Assembly: GCF_019925205.1 (NCBI RefSeq)
Contig: NC_083564.1
Span: 24,466,447-24,530,446, forward strand
DNA length: 64,000 nucleotides
From: Metopolophium dirhodum
Taxonomy: Eukaryota; Arthropoda; Insecta; Hemiptera; Aphididae
Direction: 5' to 3'
In this document: positions 25,341 to 36,819 of the stretch, piece after piece
Layout: each line of letters begins with the position of its first letter
How positions within the stretch are numbered: position 1 is the stretch's first letter
The notes under the pieces: generated by a model
Database searches by the model: none
Told to the model about the DNA's origin: nothing
The model's input: the letters and a program-made list of their open reading frames with translations, nothing else
Translations under genes and position numbers: made by a program

Positions 25341-25842
25341 CCTATTATACACCGCAACAGTGTTTACGGTATACTCAGTATTTTGGTTTTACGCGACCGC
25401 GATGGTCGCGATTTCGTTTTCGCGTTTTTGCCCCTCGTTATCATAGCCACTAGCGTCTGCAAGTGCATATATATAAATATTAAATGTTTATGTAGTGTTG
25501 GGCAGTGCGACGAAATTTAGAACGCGAAAATCTCGCGATATACAATACCAACTGTTTTCGCGTCACCGTGCATATATACAGCGCGTTTCAATAAAAAAAA
25601 AATCACCGAATTTGAATTTCGCGAGTTTTTTTTTATCCTTGGTCAGCTTATTAGGATAATAAATATCGACACGGGGTGTTCGCCGTTTCGTCTGCAGGAT
25701 AGCTCTCATCACCGTGCTGCTCGTGCGACGATCATGACTCGTTATTCCGCGAGAAATCTGAAGGCCGACATATTATTTATTGACGAATTTGTTGTGACCA
25801 GAACTGGCCTCTCAGGAATCGTAGGTATATGATCTTAGTGGT
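25341..25842. other. CG-containing mixed stretch
   Basis: CG-rich words persist to about 25780, with a short ta run near 25468. No exon or repeat could be defined. Confidence 0.35.
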
Positions 25843-26033
25843 ACACCGCTCAGTATATCTAGGGTATTGGGGGGGAGGGGGGGTGTAATTGGTGGACAGC
25901 TCCTCCCTTGGGATTTTCACCACCACTATACATTATAACAATATAAAATAATGGGAGGGGTTGAACGTCATTACCTCTGTGGATTTGAAATTCCCACCCC
26001 CAGAACAAAGATATATCCGCCACTGACTCCGCT
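25843..26033. mobile_element. hAT-like MITE (CAGTGGCGGAT type)
   Basis: The element spans 25851-26025 (175 bp). Its left end is cagtatatctagggtattgg followed by a G-rich run. The reverse complement of its right end is cagtggcggatatatctttg followed by ttctgggggtgg. The flanks acaccgct (25843-25850) and actccgct (26026-26033) agree at 7 of 8 positions, as expected for an aged 8-bp hAT target duplication. A related left end lies at 32646. The 76-aa frame starting at 25951 inside it is not supported. Confidence 0.65.
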
Positions 26034-28194
26034 GGAATTTTTTCTTCGGGGCCTTGTCAAAGTTCGTGTCTACTGCGAATATACAGACTGCACGAGCCGC
26101 CGGAGAACTCATGGACGGAATTCGTCACGTCATTGGTATGAATTGAAATTTGAAACTTATCAGTATTCGTTAGGAACGTAGTCGAGCCGAAAATAATACG
26201 TCCGGTGTTATATTCCGTGTACCTACGTCCTACATAGACGGGAAGTTAAGCTACACTAGATGCTGCTCTGCTGCTGCAGTATGACCCGACTTGGTCAGCG
26301 GGAAAATATGAACAATTAACGTAAAATATACGGCGTTATATCTGTATATTTCGATTTCAGTATACCTTAGTTCAGATCTTATTGGTGTATACCCGAAAGT
26401 GGTTCACACTATACTCTCTACACTTTTCTGATATCTCTAAGAAGTAGTAAGAACGATATCTGACTTGTTCGTCAAAATAGATCGAGTAATTTTTTAGCGT
26501 ATATAGGCAACAGACATGTAGACAAATAATTTTATAAATAAACTCTCATATTTGTTTTCAAATATAATTTGTTCAATAAACTCGACGATTTGATGCATGT
26601 GATTTTACCTCATCTGCCCGAGTAACCAATGGCAACCATAAATATACAATAAAAAAAAAATACTAATTTTTACTATAATACAATTTGTAACCAGTGGCAA
26701 CGGACCGAATGGCAACAATTTTTTTTCGATTTCCATTGTGAATCTCAAAATCTTTGTGACAGCACCTCTTTAAAATGCGAATATAGGAACATTTTTTTCT
26801 TAGCGCGCGCTTGCATGGTGGTACGAACTACGAAGGTACCATGAAAATGTCAAATCACTATAACTACCTGTTTTGGGGCTCTATAGTATCACTCCGATCA
26901 GAATCCGCTCTATGCGTTGATTGGTCAGTCTGTCAGGAGATCCTCGATTATATTATTATAAATATAATATGCTACATGTTCATGCGAATTTTTTGTTCAA
27001 GACAAATTTTCCAGTAAAATTATAGCGAAATTAAATCCGGCGTTTTCGAATATAAACGCCCTGGATGTATTATAGGTGCAGTATGATTGAGCTGCATTGT
27101 ATAGAAACCAGTGTTGATCCCCACCAGCCACATACGATACGTCCATGCCACGCCAGCTTCCCGAGGATTACTAATGCCTCTAGGTACCTATATAATGCAC
27201 GACTAGTCATTTGTAATATTATTATTCACAGGTTCCTCGTAGCTACTTATACTGATAGTTCATACGTGGTTCTGTAGCGTGTTATTTAAAAATTAGAATT
27301 TATCGTAAATTTACATATGTATAGAGGTGGGTACTGGGTATGGAAAATCCGAGAAAAACCTCGGTAAAATAATCGCGTAACGTGCTTTATGGTAATTTCA
27401 GTACATCATATAGCACCATAGTCCATGACATATTATAAATATTAAGTATTACCGCGTGCACCATACTTACAGGTTTTTTCATATAGAAGCCGGTGTGAAA
27501 TGTTATGCTCATTTTGTTGTTATGTACCCAACTTCAATGTGCAATTTTATTATGTCCGATATTATTCATCATGTCTTAGATGATACCGTGTCAATATTAA
27601 AGTTCGTGACGCAGCCAATCCGAACGTCGTGGTGATCGCGGGTCGAACGGATGTTTGGGGAGTTAGATAAACTATATGTGAGACACACTTGTACGATTCC
27701 CGCTAAATATAAACGATTTATCTATAATTAAAATTATATTTATACTTTTTTAGTTAATATAGTCATTAAACTATAATGTGCGTGTTTATATACTACCTAC
27801 TGAGTTCCGCCTTATTGATTCTTCCGGTTAACGGGCTCATATAGGTACTTTGTTCCCAAAGTGAGTACAATAAGCGGCGACTACTGTAAATTATAGTACA
27901 TCAGTACATGTCCGGTTACTCATATTACCTAAACGTACATACCTATATTGCTTATATAATAAATATAAAAAATTCTAAAACAGCAACAATATAATAGAAT
28001 ATCATTCACAAGCCAATAAGATGTCAGGTACCTAATGGTTCGCAGTAATTGAAAAATGTCTTTTGGGAAAATAAAAACTGGGAAAAACAGGCTGAGATAA
28101 GTGTCTCCCCGCCGCCCTAAGAACCCACATTTGTAACCAACCTTATCGATCCACTGAGTCGGTCAAATTAGAATACACTAGGTCGCGGATCTTT
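26034..28194. other. Mixed AT-rich stretch
   Basis: Short frames (26811-27017, 27065-27277) lack domains. A CG-richer patch lies around 27600-27660. No gene is supported. Confidence 0.4.
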
Positions 28195-28314
28195 CATATA
28201 TACTCAGAAGAGTTCGCACTACCTTCGACTTCTTGTCGTGTGACGTGTGTCAAAACATTATTTTATAAGCGAAAACTTCACCGCCAACACCGTAACAGTA
28301 AATATATTAGTATA
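28195..28314 (+). promoter_or_regulatory. Possible TATA promoter and short non-coding 5' exon
   Basis: A TATA-like catatata lies at 28195-28202. About 25-30 bp downstream begins a GC-richer stretch of about 90 bp with no long frame. It ends at a donor-like TATA|GTGAGTTA at 28315. The spacing TATA, start, short 5' UTR exon, donor is what an insect gene start can look like, but each signal alone is common by chance. No downstream acceptor could be paired. Confidence 0.2.
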
Positions 28315-31300
28315 GTGAGTTATGTCGTTTTTGGTTGGTAAAAATATTAAACAATAGCGAATATTAAATTATGTTGTCGAATAAGAGAGGTACGCTTTAA
28401 AATTAGAAGTACCTATTAATTAGTTTGAGTTTGATTAAACCTATAATAGAACATTAGAACAACAATATACAATATAACATAATAGGTATAAATTATTAAG
28501 TGAAATAATATCTGGTTAAGCGAATTAAATAGATTATAATAACATATTGATAGTTATTGTTTCTTACTTAATATGTAATTAATTAAAAAAAAAAAGTATA
28601 TCAGGTTAAGTATTTTCTCAAATGACATCGCAATCCTTTTGCCCCTCGCGTTAAGCGCCCAACATTAGATAAGGAACATTTTGTTTTTAATTATTAAATT
28701 AATTTTTGAAACAAATAACGTAAACAACGCTGTTACTATCGGGATAGTGAATATTAATATTAAATATAAATATATTGATAAACAATATTATAAACACACG
28801 AGAAGGTTGAATAGTCGTTAAGTCTTCTGAAATTACCATTATACGGCAATACCTTTCAATAAACAAAAATATATTATGACATATGGCGCCGCTGTTGTAT
28901 TTTGTCTTCCAGATTTCCTAATTTTCGGGTTAATTTTCCTAAAATTTTCTTTCATAAAAACCTGGTCCTGACAATTACAAACACAGCCAGGTCTCGTAGT
29001 TTCTGAGATTAGCTGTTTCAAAGTATATAAGTATAAAAGTAGTTTCGCGTATAAATATAGGAACACTTGGGTACTTGTATTTTAATTATATTATCTGATA
29101 ATATAATGTAAAATGTTTGGTATAATAATAATATAGTACTCGTCGACTGACTATTTACTATTCTTTAGATACGGCAAAAATTAAAGTCTTATCTAAAGTT
29201 TTGTCGAAAGAAAGTCAGAACCCACGTTTTAGAACAACTTGAAAGTTTTGGAAAATTCAAGTTCTTGAAGTACGAAACATTCACCATTTTCAGTTTATTG
29301 GTCAAACACCAAGAAAAATGTATTGCATTATGCAATTTGCATATAGATATAATACACTTGAGTACTTGACGTATTTTGTATGCAGTATTCTATATCTTAT
29401 TGTGATGGATATTTTTTTTATTATATTATTTCGTCTTTAGTATTGTTTTATTGTTATTTAGATTGAGTCCTTCCATAATAATAAGTATGATAATTTAATA
29501 ATATTAAAATATATCTGTCGACTTTCTTTTGAGATTTCGTCAAATAACTGTGCGTCCAAGCGTCAAGACATCGTTTTTTGTTATTCAAAAATGAAAGTAT
29601 GAAATATAAGTGTCACACCTGTTGTTTTTAAAAACTTTTTCTAACAATTCAAAATCTTAGAAAATTAGAATTGTAAAGTTTTTGGCTTTGTGGGGGTTCG
29701 GTGAAGCGAACTTATTTATTTTGATTGTATTGTTCTTTTTTATTGTGTACACTTAAATTTAAATAAAATCCCTATGCATGTCACACAACTCATCTCGGAT
29801 TCGTGATAATAATAATAATTATCAATTAACAAAATGTATAATATTATAATTGGATGTATTAAATTTAATAGACATTGATGGATTCATCAAGTTTGCCTTA
29901 CTGATTTTTTAATGACGAATATAAATTCTATATAAAACAGTAAAACGTCCAAGCGACAAAGAACTTTTGCGTGAAATTCGGGAAAAATGTTTTTTTTTTC
30001 TTTTAATATTCATCGCGTGTATAATATAACGGCTTGTCTGATATTTTTATATTTCCATTTGTTTTTCATCTGAAAAGCGTTCGCGTACCTTTGAAAAACC
30101 CCGTACAAAGGATGATATAACTCGTGTTAAGATGAAATGGTATATGTATAGTGAGGACTATAATAGAGGATTTTCATTAATGAATTCAAAATGAGGTTTT
30201 CCTTGTGCTGTGTAATTCATATTCACACGTATAAGTGAGGAACAACCGCGGGGCTGGCGTGTGTACGTGCGGTATGTAATATGTTCGTACGAATGCATTT
30301 ATTTTTATTTTTATAAATACTATACACACAGTCGCAACGAAAATTATAAAATATTCTATACATTAATATACATGTGCCATGTGTATATAATATTATTATA
30401 ATATCTCCTTGAGAATTCAAGTCTGCGCGAAATATAATATAATATTTATGTATGTATGCGTACATATAGGTATTACGACGTCGAGACAATCATAATTATT
30501 ATGACATTAATCGTCTCTAAAGAGTGTTAAAAAGTTATTAAAAAAAAATGTTTTCGTTTATAAAACGATTCGGCGAGGGTTTTAATTTGAAAAAAATATT
30601 AATGTTCTCCGGCGAAATCAAATAAGCAAATGCAGATTAAAAACGGTTAGCTTTTAGTGATATTTTTCATAATTAAAAAATGTGTTGTATAATTTTTGAT
30701 GGGGAAAAAACGCACACGTGGGTGATTGTAATATGAAATTATTTATAATCCGATTTTATTAAAACAAGCGTTCGATTATAATAATATATAGGTCAATACG
30801 CTCGTATTTTAAGACGTATATAATATTATACATTATATTATAACGCGAATAAGTTTTGACTTGAGGTAATCACTAATCATTATAACAGTATACCTATAAT
30901 ATACATATAGGTACGCAAGACCTATGTATATTTTCCCGTGGTAAGACTTTCCCAAACGTACCTATGTACGCGCAGAGTAATATATAGTATTACTGAACTA
31001 TTATTCCTCTTTATCGCCAAAATGTTCAAATTTACAGATGATAAAAAACGATATACCTAATATAAATCATTTTATGGTATAAAATATTATTATTAAACCA
31101 GAATGTTTTCACCTCCGTTTATTATTATTATAATATATATTATGCTTACCGGTTAAAGTCTTTCGAGAAATAATAATAATAATAATGTGACGTTCTAGAT
31201 AAATTTCCGGAGCATTCAAATTAAATAATATAAAAAGGAACACGCGTTATATTTAATTCAATTAAATATCTCGTCTCGCATGCTATACGGAAATCTAAAA

Positions 31301-32645
31301 CCATGAGATCTGTTAAGATTTCACCGTGCCATATCAAAAAGGTATTTCATTACGTTTGAGGAGTATGTGTGTCTGAATGAACGTGCGTTTTTGGAATTTC
31401 GTTCAATTTTTAATAAAATGAACGACAAATACGCTGGAAATCTAATAATAAGAAAAGAGCAGCGACTGCGGAGGAAAACAAACACATACAGCAGCAGTCG
31501 CATAAAAAATACCGACATATATAGTAACTTAGAAGACAAATAATATAACACTATAGGTATTATTATTATTATAGTATTAAGAATAAAGAGTATTGTTTTA
31601 CACCTCAACGTAACACACCCGCGAATCGTAAAACGATTGCACTCGAGTATACAATACCTACTCGACTGTATATTATATATTTATATTATAGGTATGCGAG
31701 CCATCTATAGCCGACGTTGTCTGTTATTTTCGCTCAAGAAAAATGTGATATAAATAATATATAAAAATAGCTAAATATCCATAGCTTTAGAAGCTGCACT
31801 GTATATAAATTATTGTTAGTTGGAAATAAATATTATAATAAACAATACGTTGTGTATAGGTGTAAATAATAACAATATTAATAATAATAACTATTATAAT
31901 ATTGATGAGATGCTGCAGGATTTTTTTTGTGCACGGTGTCTCGGTTGGGCACAGTGACGGTCAGCGAACAATCGCGGTAGTATAGGTTACCTACTTAGTA
32001 CTTACAATATTGTTTTAACCTTTTTTTTTTATTAACACATATCATTATTACTATAGATAATTACTAACAATATTATTAAAAATAAAAAACGGTACCTATA
32101 ATCGGATCGACTGATTTATCGCGAAAACCGCGGTCGGACGTTTAACGGCGCGGTTATTATTTTTTAATCGGTTTCGTTCGATATACATGAGATATTAGAA
32201 CGTTTATGGTAAATAATTACCATCTGTATCGATTAAAATGAATCGCGTTATGCATAATATATAATATATTATATTACTATTATACACACAACTGCGCAGA
32301 CACATGTGTGGGCCGCGCGCGCGTAAAACACACACAATTAAATGTAATTTTCAAAACGTTTTAGGATAGTCCTCGACGGCGAGGGTAAATATTTACGTTT
32401 TAGACGTATATTATAATATTATTCGCTGTGTGTTTTAACTCGATTTGCACATACTCCCCGAACCGACCGCCAGTGGTGTATTGTGTATAGGTATTATATG
32501 TATATATTATATAGCTGCAACTACGCTGCGACGTGTGGTGTGGACCATAGTATAGTGTTTTCTGCCGTATTAGGCATAATAATAATATAAACAGTAAAAA
32601 CACGATGGACTATACACCGTGTATAATGATGCGTATTAGCAACAG
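28315..32645. other. AT-rich non-coding stretch
   Basis: About 4.3 kb dominated by AT-rich DNA with TAA runs (for example 31168-31185) and many aatatt palindromes. Frames at 28839-29066, 30223-30489, 31321-31608 and 32400-32603 (all minus) have low-complexity I/L/Y-rich products and no domain. No gene is supported. Confidence 0.5.
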
Positions 32646-32685
32646 GAGCGGATCTAGAAAACTGAAACGTGGGGGGGCTACATTT
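32646..32685 (+). mobile_element. Left-end fragment of the CAGTGGCGGAT-type element
   Basis: The sequence caggagcggatctagaaaac followed by a run of seven Gs resembles the terminus of the hAT-like element ending at 26025. I found no matching right end, so this is a solo end or a copy interrupted by later insertions. Confidence 0.45.
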
Positions 32686-32759
32686 TTTCAAAACAAATAC
32701 AATTGTATTTATATTTTTTTATGTATGGAATATAAGACGTAAGCACATGCTACCATATA

Positions 32760-32971
32760 CCTATAAACGAATGGACAGCGCATTCCACTCAGTCCTGCCA
32801 TCAATGCCAAGCGATCATATTGTAACCATATAACCGAGAGAGAAAGAACATAGAGTAGTGAAGTGGCCCGCACAAGGAGCTGCATAAATTTTACTACTTT
32901 GTTTCTTTTCTAACTCACTCTATATCATACCCCTGACTTCTCTCTCCAAGCGCTGTCCATTAGTTTATAGG
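32760..32971. mobile_element. MITE with 22-bp terminal inverted repeats
   Basis: The left end cctataaacgaatggacagc (gc) at 32760-32781 is matched by the reverse complement of the right end cctataaactaatggacagc (gc) at 32950-32971, with one mismatch in 22. The interior (about 170 bp) is non-coding. No target duplication is obvious, so the superfamily is open. Confidence 0.8.
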
Positions 32972-34431
32972 TCTGTGCATACCACCTATATATTATATGA
33001 ATAAATACATAATATATATAGTTTCCAAAATGGGGTGCCTGAATTTATATACTACCTACCTATATATAGGATAATGTAAATTGTAAGTATAAATATGATA
33101 ATATGAATCAAATACCTATTTCTATTAAACAATAAAATAATATAACTTTAAACATTTTATGATATCAGTTTGGTACAATACAATAATATATACATGAGTA
33201 GTTCAGTAGTTGTTAATATTGTTGTACAAATGATGGTGAAATCAGAATTTCGTGGATAGTTTTGACTTTTGATGTTATAGCCAAATATACAATTGTTTTT
33301 AATTATGGTGTATTTGTTCAATAACAATTAAAGTAAGAATAGGTTTCAAGGGTCAAAGTGGTTTTCCACTGGTTTGATTAAACATTTCAAATTACACGTT
33401 TAATTCACTGTATGACTATCAATAAATTTATAGTTTACAGTAATTGTAGTAATTGTAGTCATATTACTTCTACATTCAATTCAATTTTCATAATAATGCG
33501 CTGTCGGTGTTTTAGTAAATAAAAAGTTATTAATTAAATACTTAATTTTGACAACAAATGCTATATTCACAAGTTCTGTCCCATTTATAAAAATGAAAAA
33601 AATTATTTAATTTAATCTATCATACATTAGTCGAAATGTACTAAATTAACTTAACAAAAGATCGGTCAAACAGATCAAAACAGTCACTAAACACGTAGTA
33701 TTTAACATTCTTGTGCAGTTACCTAATGGGTATACCCAACCTAACCTATTTGTTACATGTAAATCTCCATATATACCTTTCAATCCCTTAGGTATATTAT
33801 ATTTGCATTTAGTTTACCAGCAACCTCAGCATTTTATGCGACTTACCTGATTTTATGTTTTAATACTACATTATTTCATATAATATTATTGGCAAATAAA
33901 AAGTATGATTTTATTTTCACAGAATTGTCTATTTAAATGACTTAGCATAATATCTTCTTGTTCTTCTTTACACCCCAGACGCCTAATTTCTATTTGTTGA
34001 GCTCTAATGGTATGAATATATTAGTAACTAAAAAAAATTTAAAAATCATTCATACTGTACACACATGTAATAGGTATAATATACAACATAAAAAATAATA
34101 CAATACTAAATATAAAAATACTCAGTTCAAAAGAAAAAGAAATAAAATAAAAAACATATTTTTAGTTAATAAATAAATCTCTTTTAGGGGCTTGTGTGAC
34201 ACGGTGGTTGGCTGCAGTCACTATAATGTGTGCTTCACCCCACATATACATGTGTTCCAAACTTCCAACCCCTCCCTACAAAATTGCTAATCACCATAGT
34301 TAGTAGTTACCAATGTTTAAGATCAATTAAAAACAAAATTTTTATTGATCAGCTGAAAAAAACAAAACAAAGGAAATGTAGCAAAAAGTTTTGTAGAAAA
34401 AAATGTTTTCCTGTTAAGAAAACGTAACACT
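32972..34431. other. AT-rich stretch, possible downstream part of a minus-strand gene
   Basis: No exon is fixed. On the minus strand, acceptor-like ttttgttttttcag at about 34347-34360 and ttttcttaacag at about 34411-34422 could continue the exon series at 34829-35180. An AATAAA-type word lies just inside the first. The 65-aa plus frame at 34230-34427 is not supported. Confidence 0.3.
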
Positions 34432-34807
34432 GGCATTAGTTGTCTCCATCTTACAAGTGCATAGCATACCAAATTTACGCTCTGCAGATCATGTTTAGCT
34501 TCGTTAGTTTAAAAATGAGAACGAATCTACTTATTATGAAACTTGATAGCATGAACATTATCTGTTGTTTTTATTATGATAGTTCTATTTCTAAGCAAGT
34601 TTTGTACAAATAATATAGCATAAATCAAAAATGCTCATATCTCACTTAAAAATTGATTGGCATTGTAAAAAACACAGATAATGTTTTTACGATAGAGTTT
34701 TGTAAGAGGTAGATTCATCTAATTTTTAAATTAATGAAGCTAAAACGTGATCTGCTGAGCGTAAATTTACTATGTTACACATTTGTAAGACAGAGACAAA
34801 AAATGCC
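34432..34807. mobile_element. Foldback MITE, near-complete hairpin
   Basis: Almost the whole 376 bp folds on itself. The left arm reads ggcattagttgtctccatct, then aaatttacgctctgcagatc, then gaatctac and aacattatctg. It is matched by the reverse complement of the right arm: ggcattttttgtctctgtct, aaatttacgctcagcagatc, gaatctac and aacattatctg. Arms are about 150 bp each with a short loop near 34610-34660. No clear target duplication flanks it. It lies immediately downstream of the donor of the exon-like segment at 34829-34865 (minus), that is, inside a putative intron. Confidence 0.85.
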
Positions 34808-34828
34808 GTCGTCATGTTAAAAACTTAC

Positions 34829-34865
34829 TGTTGGTCGGCGACGGTAGTGGTTCTACTATCACCTC
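34829..34865 (-). CDS. Candidate proline-rich microexon A
   Basis: On the minus strand, acceptor ttattatcag is followed by 37 nt and then the consensus donor GTAAGT (34828-34827). Read in phase 0 it encodes EVIVEPLPSPTN plus one base. It is the third of three related exon-like segments (C, B, A in minus-strand order). It shares with them a V-x-V/R...P-x-P pattern. The intron separating it from B is 127 nt (34866-34992). The family is not recognised. It may be a real microexon of a secreted or low-complexity protein, or part of a decayed gene. Confidence 0.42.
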
Positions 34866-34992
34866 CTGATAATAATGTGTTTAATTAGATTTATTAAAAC
34901 CAAAAACTTGAATGTTTTTGTATACAAATATATCTTTACAGCATTTGGCATTGTTTTTATCAATATCAAATAAATATATCCATTATTCTTAC

Positions 34993-35034
34993 ATCATTTG
35001 GTGGCGGTGTTAACGCTGCTGTTTCACGGACCAC
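34993..35034 (-). CDS. Candidate proline-rich microexon B
   Basis: On the minus strand, acceptor ctttatttttag is followed by 42 nt and then donor GTAAGA (34992-34991). In phase 0 it reads VVRETAALTPPPND with no stop, and it joins in phase to exon A. The intron to its upstream neighbour C is 76 nt (35035-35110), near the minimum size for insects. That intron shares landmarks with the B-to-A intron (caagtttttg, ataaatctaat), showing that exon plus intron were duplicated as a unit. Confidence 0.42.
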
Positions 35035-35110
35035 CTAAAAATAAAGTGTTGGATTAGATTTATCGATATCAAAAACTTGAATATTTTTAAATATGCAAAT
35101 ATTTCCTTAC

Positions 35111-35180
35111 AGAATTCCTTTAGACCGGGACTGGGACTGGGACAGCTTCTTCTGGTGCCGCAGTTACTCTTACTAGTCGG
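35111..35180 (-). pseudogene. Exon-like segment C, carries an in-frame stop
   Basis: The segment ends with donor TTCT|GTAAGG (35110-35109). In the frame homologous to B it reads LVRVTAAPEEAVPVPVPV, then a TAA stop, then RNS before the donor. Its likeness to exon B (V-R-x-T-A-A, then a P-rich end) supports common origin. The stop, and the lack of a good acceptor next to the inverted-repeat transposon that begins about 20 bp further up, suggest this copy is broken. Any intact gene would need a different upstream exon. The 77-aa plus-strand frame over this region is its shadow. Confidence 0.4.
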
Positions 35181-35198
35181 CTGCAACCGCGAAAAAAA

Positions 35199-36068
35199 AT
35201 TTGCGGAAATGATTAGTTTTGGAGTTATGGACTTCCGAAGTTCGCTATTTTCGGTGTTTTACCTATGCGCGCAACGCTCTATTTTAACGCTCTTAATAAA
35301 GAATTTTTAAATATTTTTTTGGCAACATATGTAATTCGACGAGTTTAGAACGATGGTGCAAAAATAAATTTTCGGAAATGATTAGTTTTGGAGTTATAAT
35401 TCATGTTTTTGAAAAGTTGCAAAATTCTAAAATTAGATCCGTTGAAAGAATTTTTTACTTATACAGGAAAGCTATATTATAATCCATTAGGCACAATTGA
35501 GTATGAATATATTTTAGATAATCAGGCGTCAGATGAATCAGATCCAGATAGTGAATTTGAGTTATGCTAAGAACATAAATTAAAACTAAAGTAGAAATAG
35601 AATTAAAAATTAAATTAAATTAGAATTAGAATTAAAAATTAGAATTAATCACTAAAAATAAAAAAAATATTATGGTTACAAATTAGTTTATAATATTGTT
35701 GGATTAAGAATATATTTTTATTAAATCACTATTTTAACGCTCTTATAATGTGGGCAGTGATTACACAGCTAGCGGCACTCATCGCTACGCTCCGCAAATC
35801 GAAAATATCCCCCGACTTGCTATGCAACACCACCTTAAGTAAGTTACAGGGTAAGTTATTTGTCGTAGAATATGGACAGTGATTACGCAGTTAACATAAA
35901 ATAATTATAAAATAAAATAATTTAAAAATTCGTTATTAAGAGCGTTGCGCGCATGAGTAAAACACCGAAAATAGCGAACTTCGGAAGTCCATAACTTCAA
36001 AACTAATCATTTCCGCAAATTTATACTGGCACCATCGTTCTAAACTCGTCGAGTTACATGTTTCAAAA
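35199..36068. mobile_element. Degenerate DNA transposon with inverted-repeat arms
   Basis: The right arm at 35924-36068, in reverse complement, reads gtaactcgacgagtttagaa, cgatggtgcc, ttgcggaaatgattagtttt, acttccgaagttcgctattt, tcggtgttttac, gcgcaacgctcttaat. The left side carries the same words but in two blocks. Block 35199-35309 holds the ttgcggaaatg to gctcttaat part. Block 35322-35398 holds the outer taattcgacgagtttagaac part followed by a second ttcggaaatgattagttttg. The interior has a short open frame and a direct repeat (gggcagtgattacacagc near 35752, ggacagtgattacgcag near 35875). No transposase domain survives. Confidence 0.75.
35403..35570 (+). pseudogene. 55-aa acidic-tail frame inside the transposon
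   Basis: An ATG frame of 55 codons lies between the two arms of the transposon. It contains LDPLKEFFTYTGKLYYNPLG and ends with ASDESDPDSEFELC and a stop. Mixed composition and an acidic C-terminal tail are unlike random AT-rich translation. A transposase C-terminus left after internal deletion is the most natural reading, but no catalytic motif is present and I cannot name the family. Confidence 0.35.
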
Positions 36069-36819
36069 AAAAAAAATCGAAAATTCGAGGAGCCGCTAGA
36101 CTAGATTTAAACCGTTATTATTATTGTCATTATATTAATTAACAACTACGCGGTGAGCGCGTCAAAAAAAAAAAACAATTCATTTATTATCTGTAAATAT
36201 AATAATTAATAATATACCTAATATAAAAATAATATCATATTGTACACTAACGTCTGTCACGTCTGAAGAGAGTTCCGTGACTCGGTGTTCGTGTGAACCA
36301 CTGGAGATTGAAGAACAATGAAGTGTGAACTCGTGTTCGTGTCCACGAACGGTTCAACGGCTCGGCAGTTAGCAGAGACGCGTACGGACGGTTTAAAGTT
36401 TTGTACACGAACAGACGAGTTGTAGCACAACGACAACTACAACAAAACGACGAGACAGGGAACCCGGAATTAGCGGAGAGGACTGCCGACTACCATTACC
36501 AACGTTATGCCAGTGTGGCTGACCCATAGACATAATATAAATCTGCGCCTGATTAGCAACACTGTAATGTAGCGACCGGGCCCGTGCAACCATGATGATA
36601 CAGGTATAGAACAATAATATAGAAAAAGTAAGCAAACGGCCTCAGTTTCTCGTCTATGTTGGATCGCAAGATTTACACGTCGTGATGAATACGTTATGTC
36701 CGATCCCCGTGTCTTTATTATCCAAGGTGCAACTCAATTTTATTGAAATCTAAAATACCGCAAAACAGTATCGAGAAATGAGCGTTCTTAATATTTGTAA
36801 TATTTCACACAAGTGGCAT
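36069..36819. other. Mixed stretch, no gene
   Basis: Contains a CG-richer patch at 36250-36600 with an 80-aa minus-strand frame (36393-36635) that is low-complexity (poly-V) and unsupported. Confidence 0.4.

Noticed and set aside
28195..28314. Firm promoter call at the TATA-like word
   Set aside because: TATA-like words are very common in this AT-rich DNA, and no downstream exon could be paired; listed only at low confidence.
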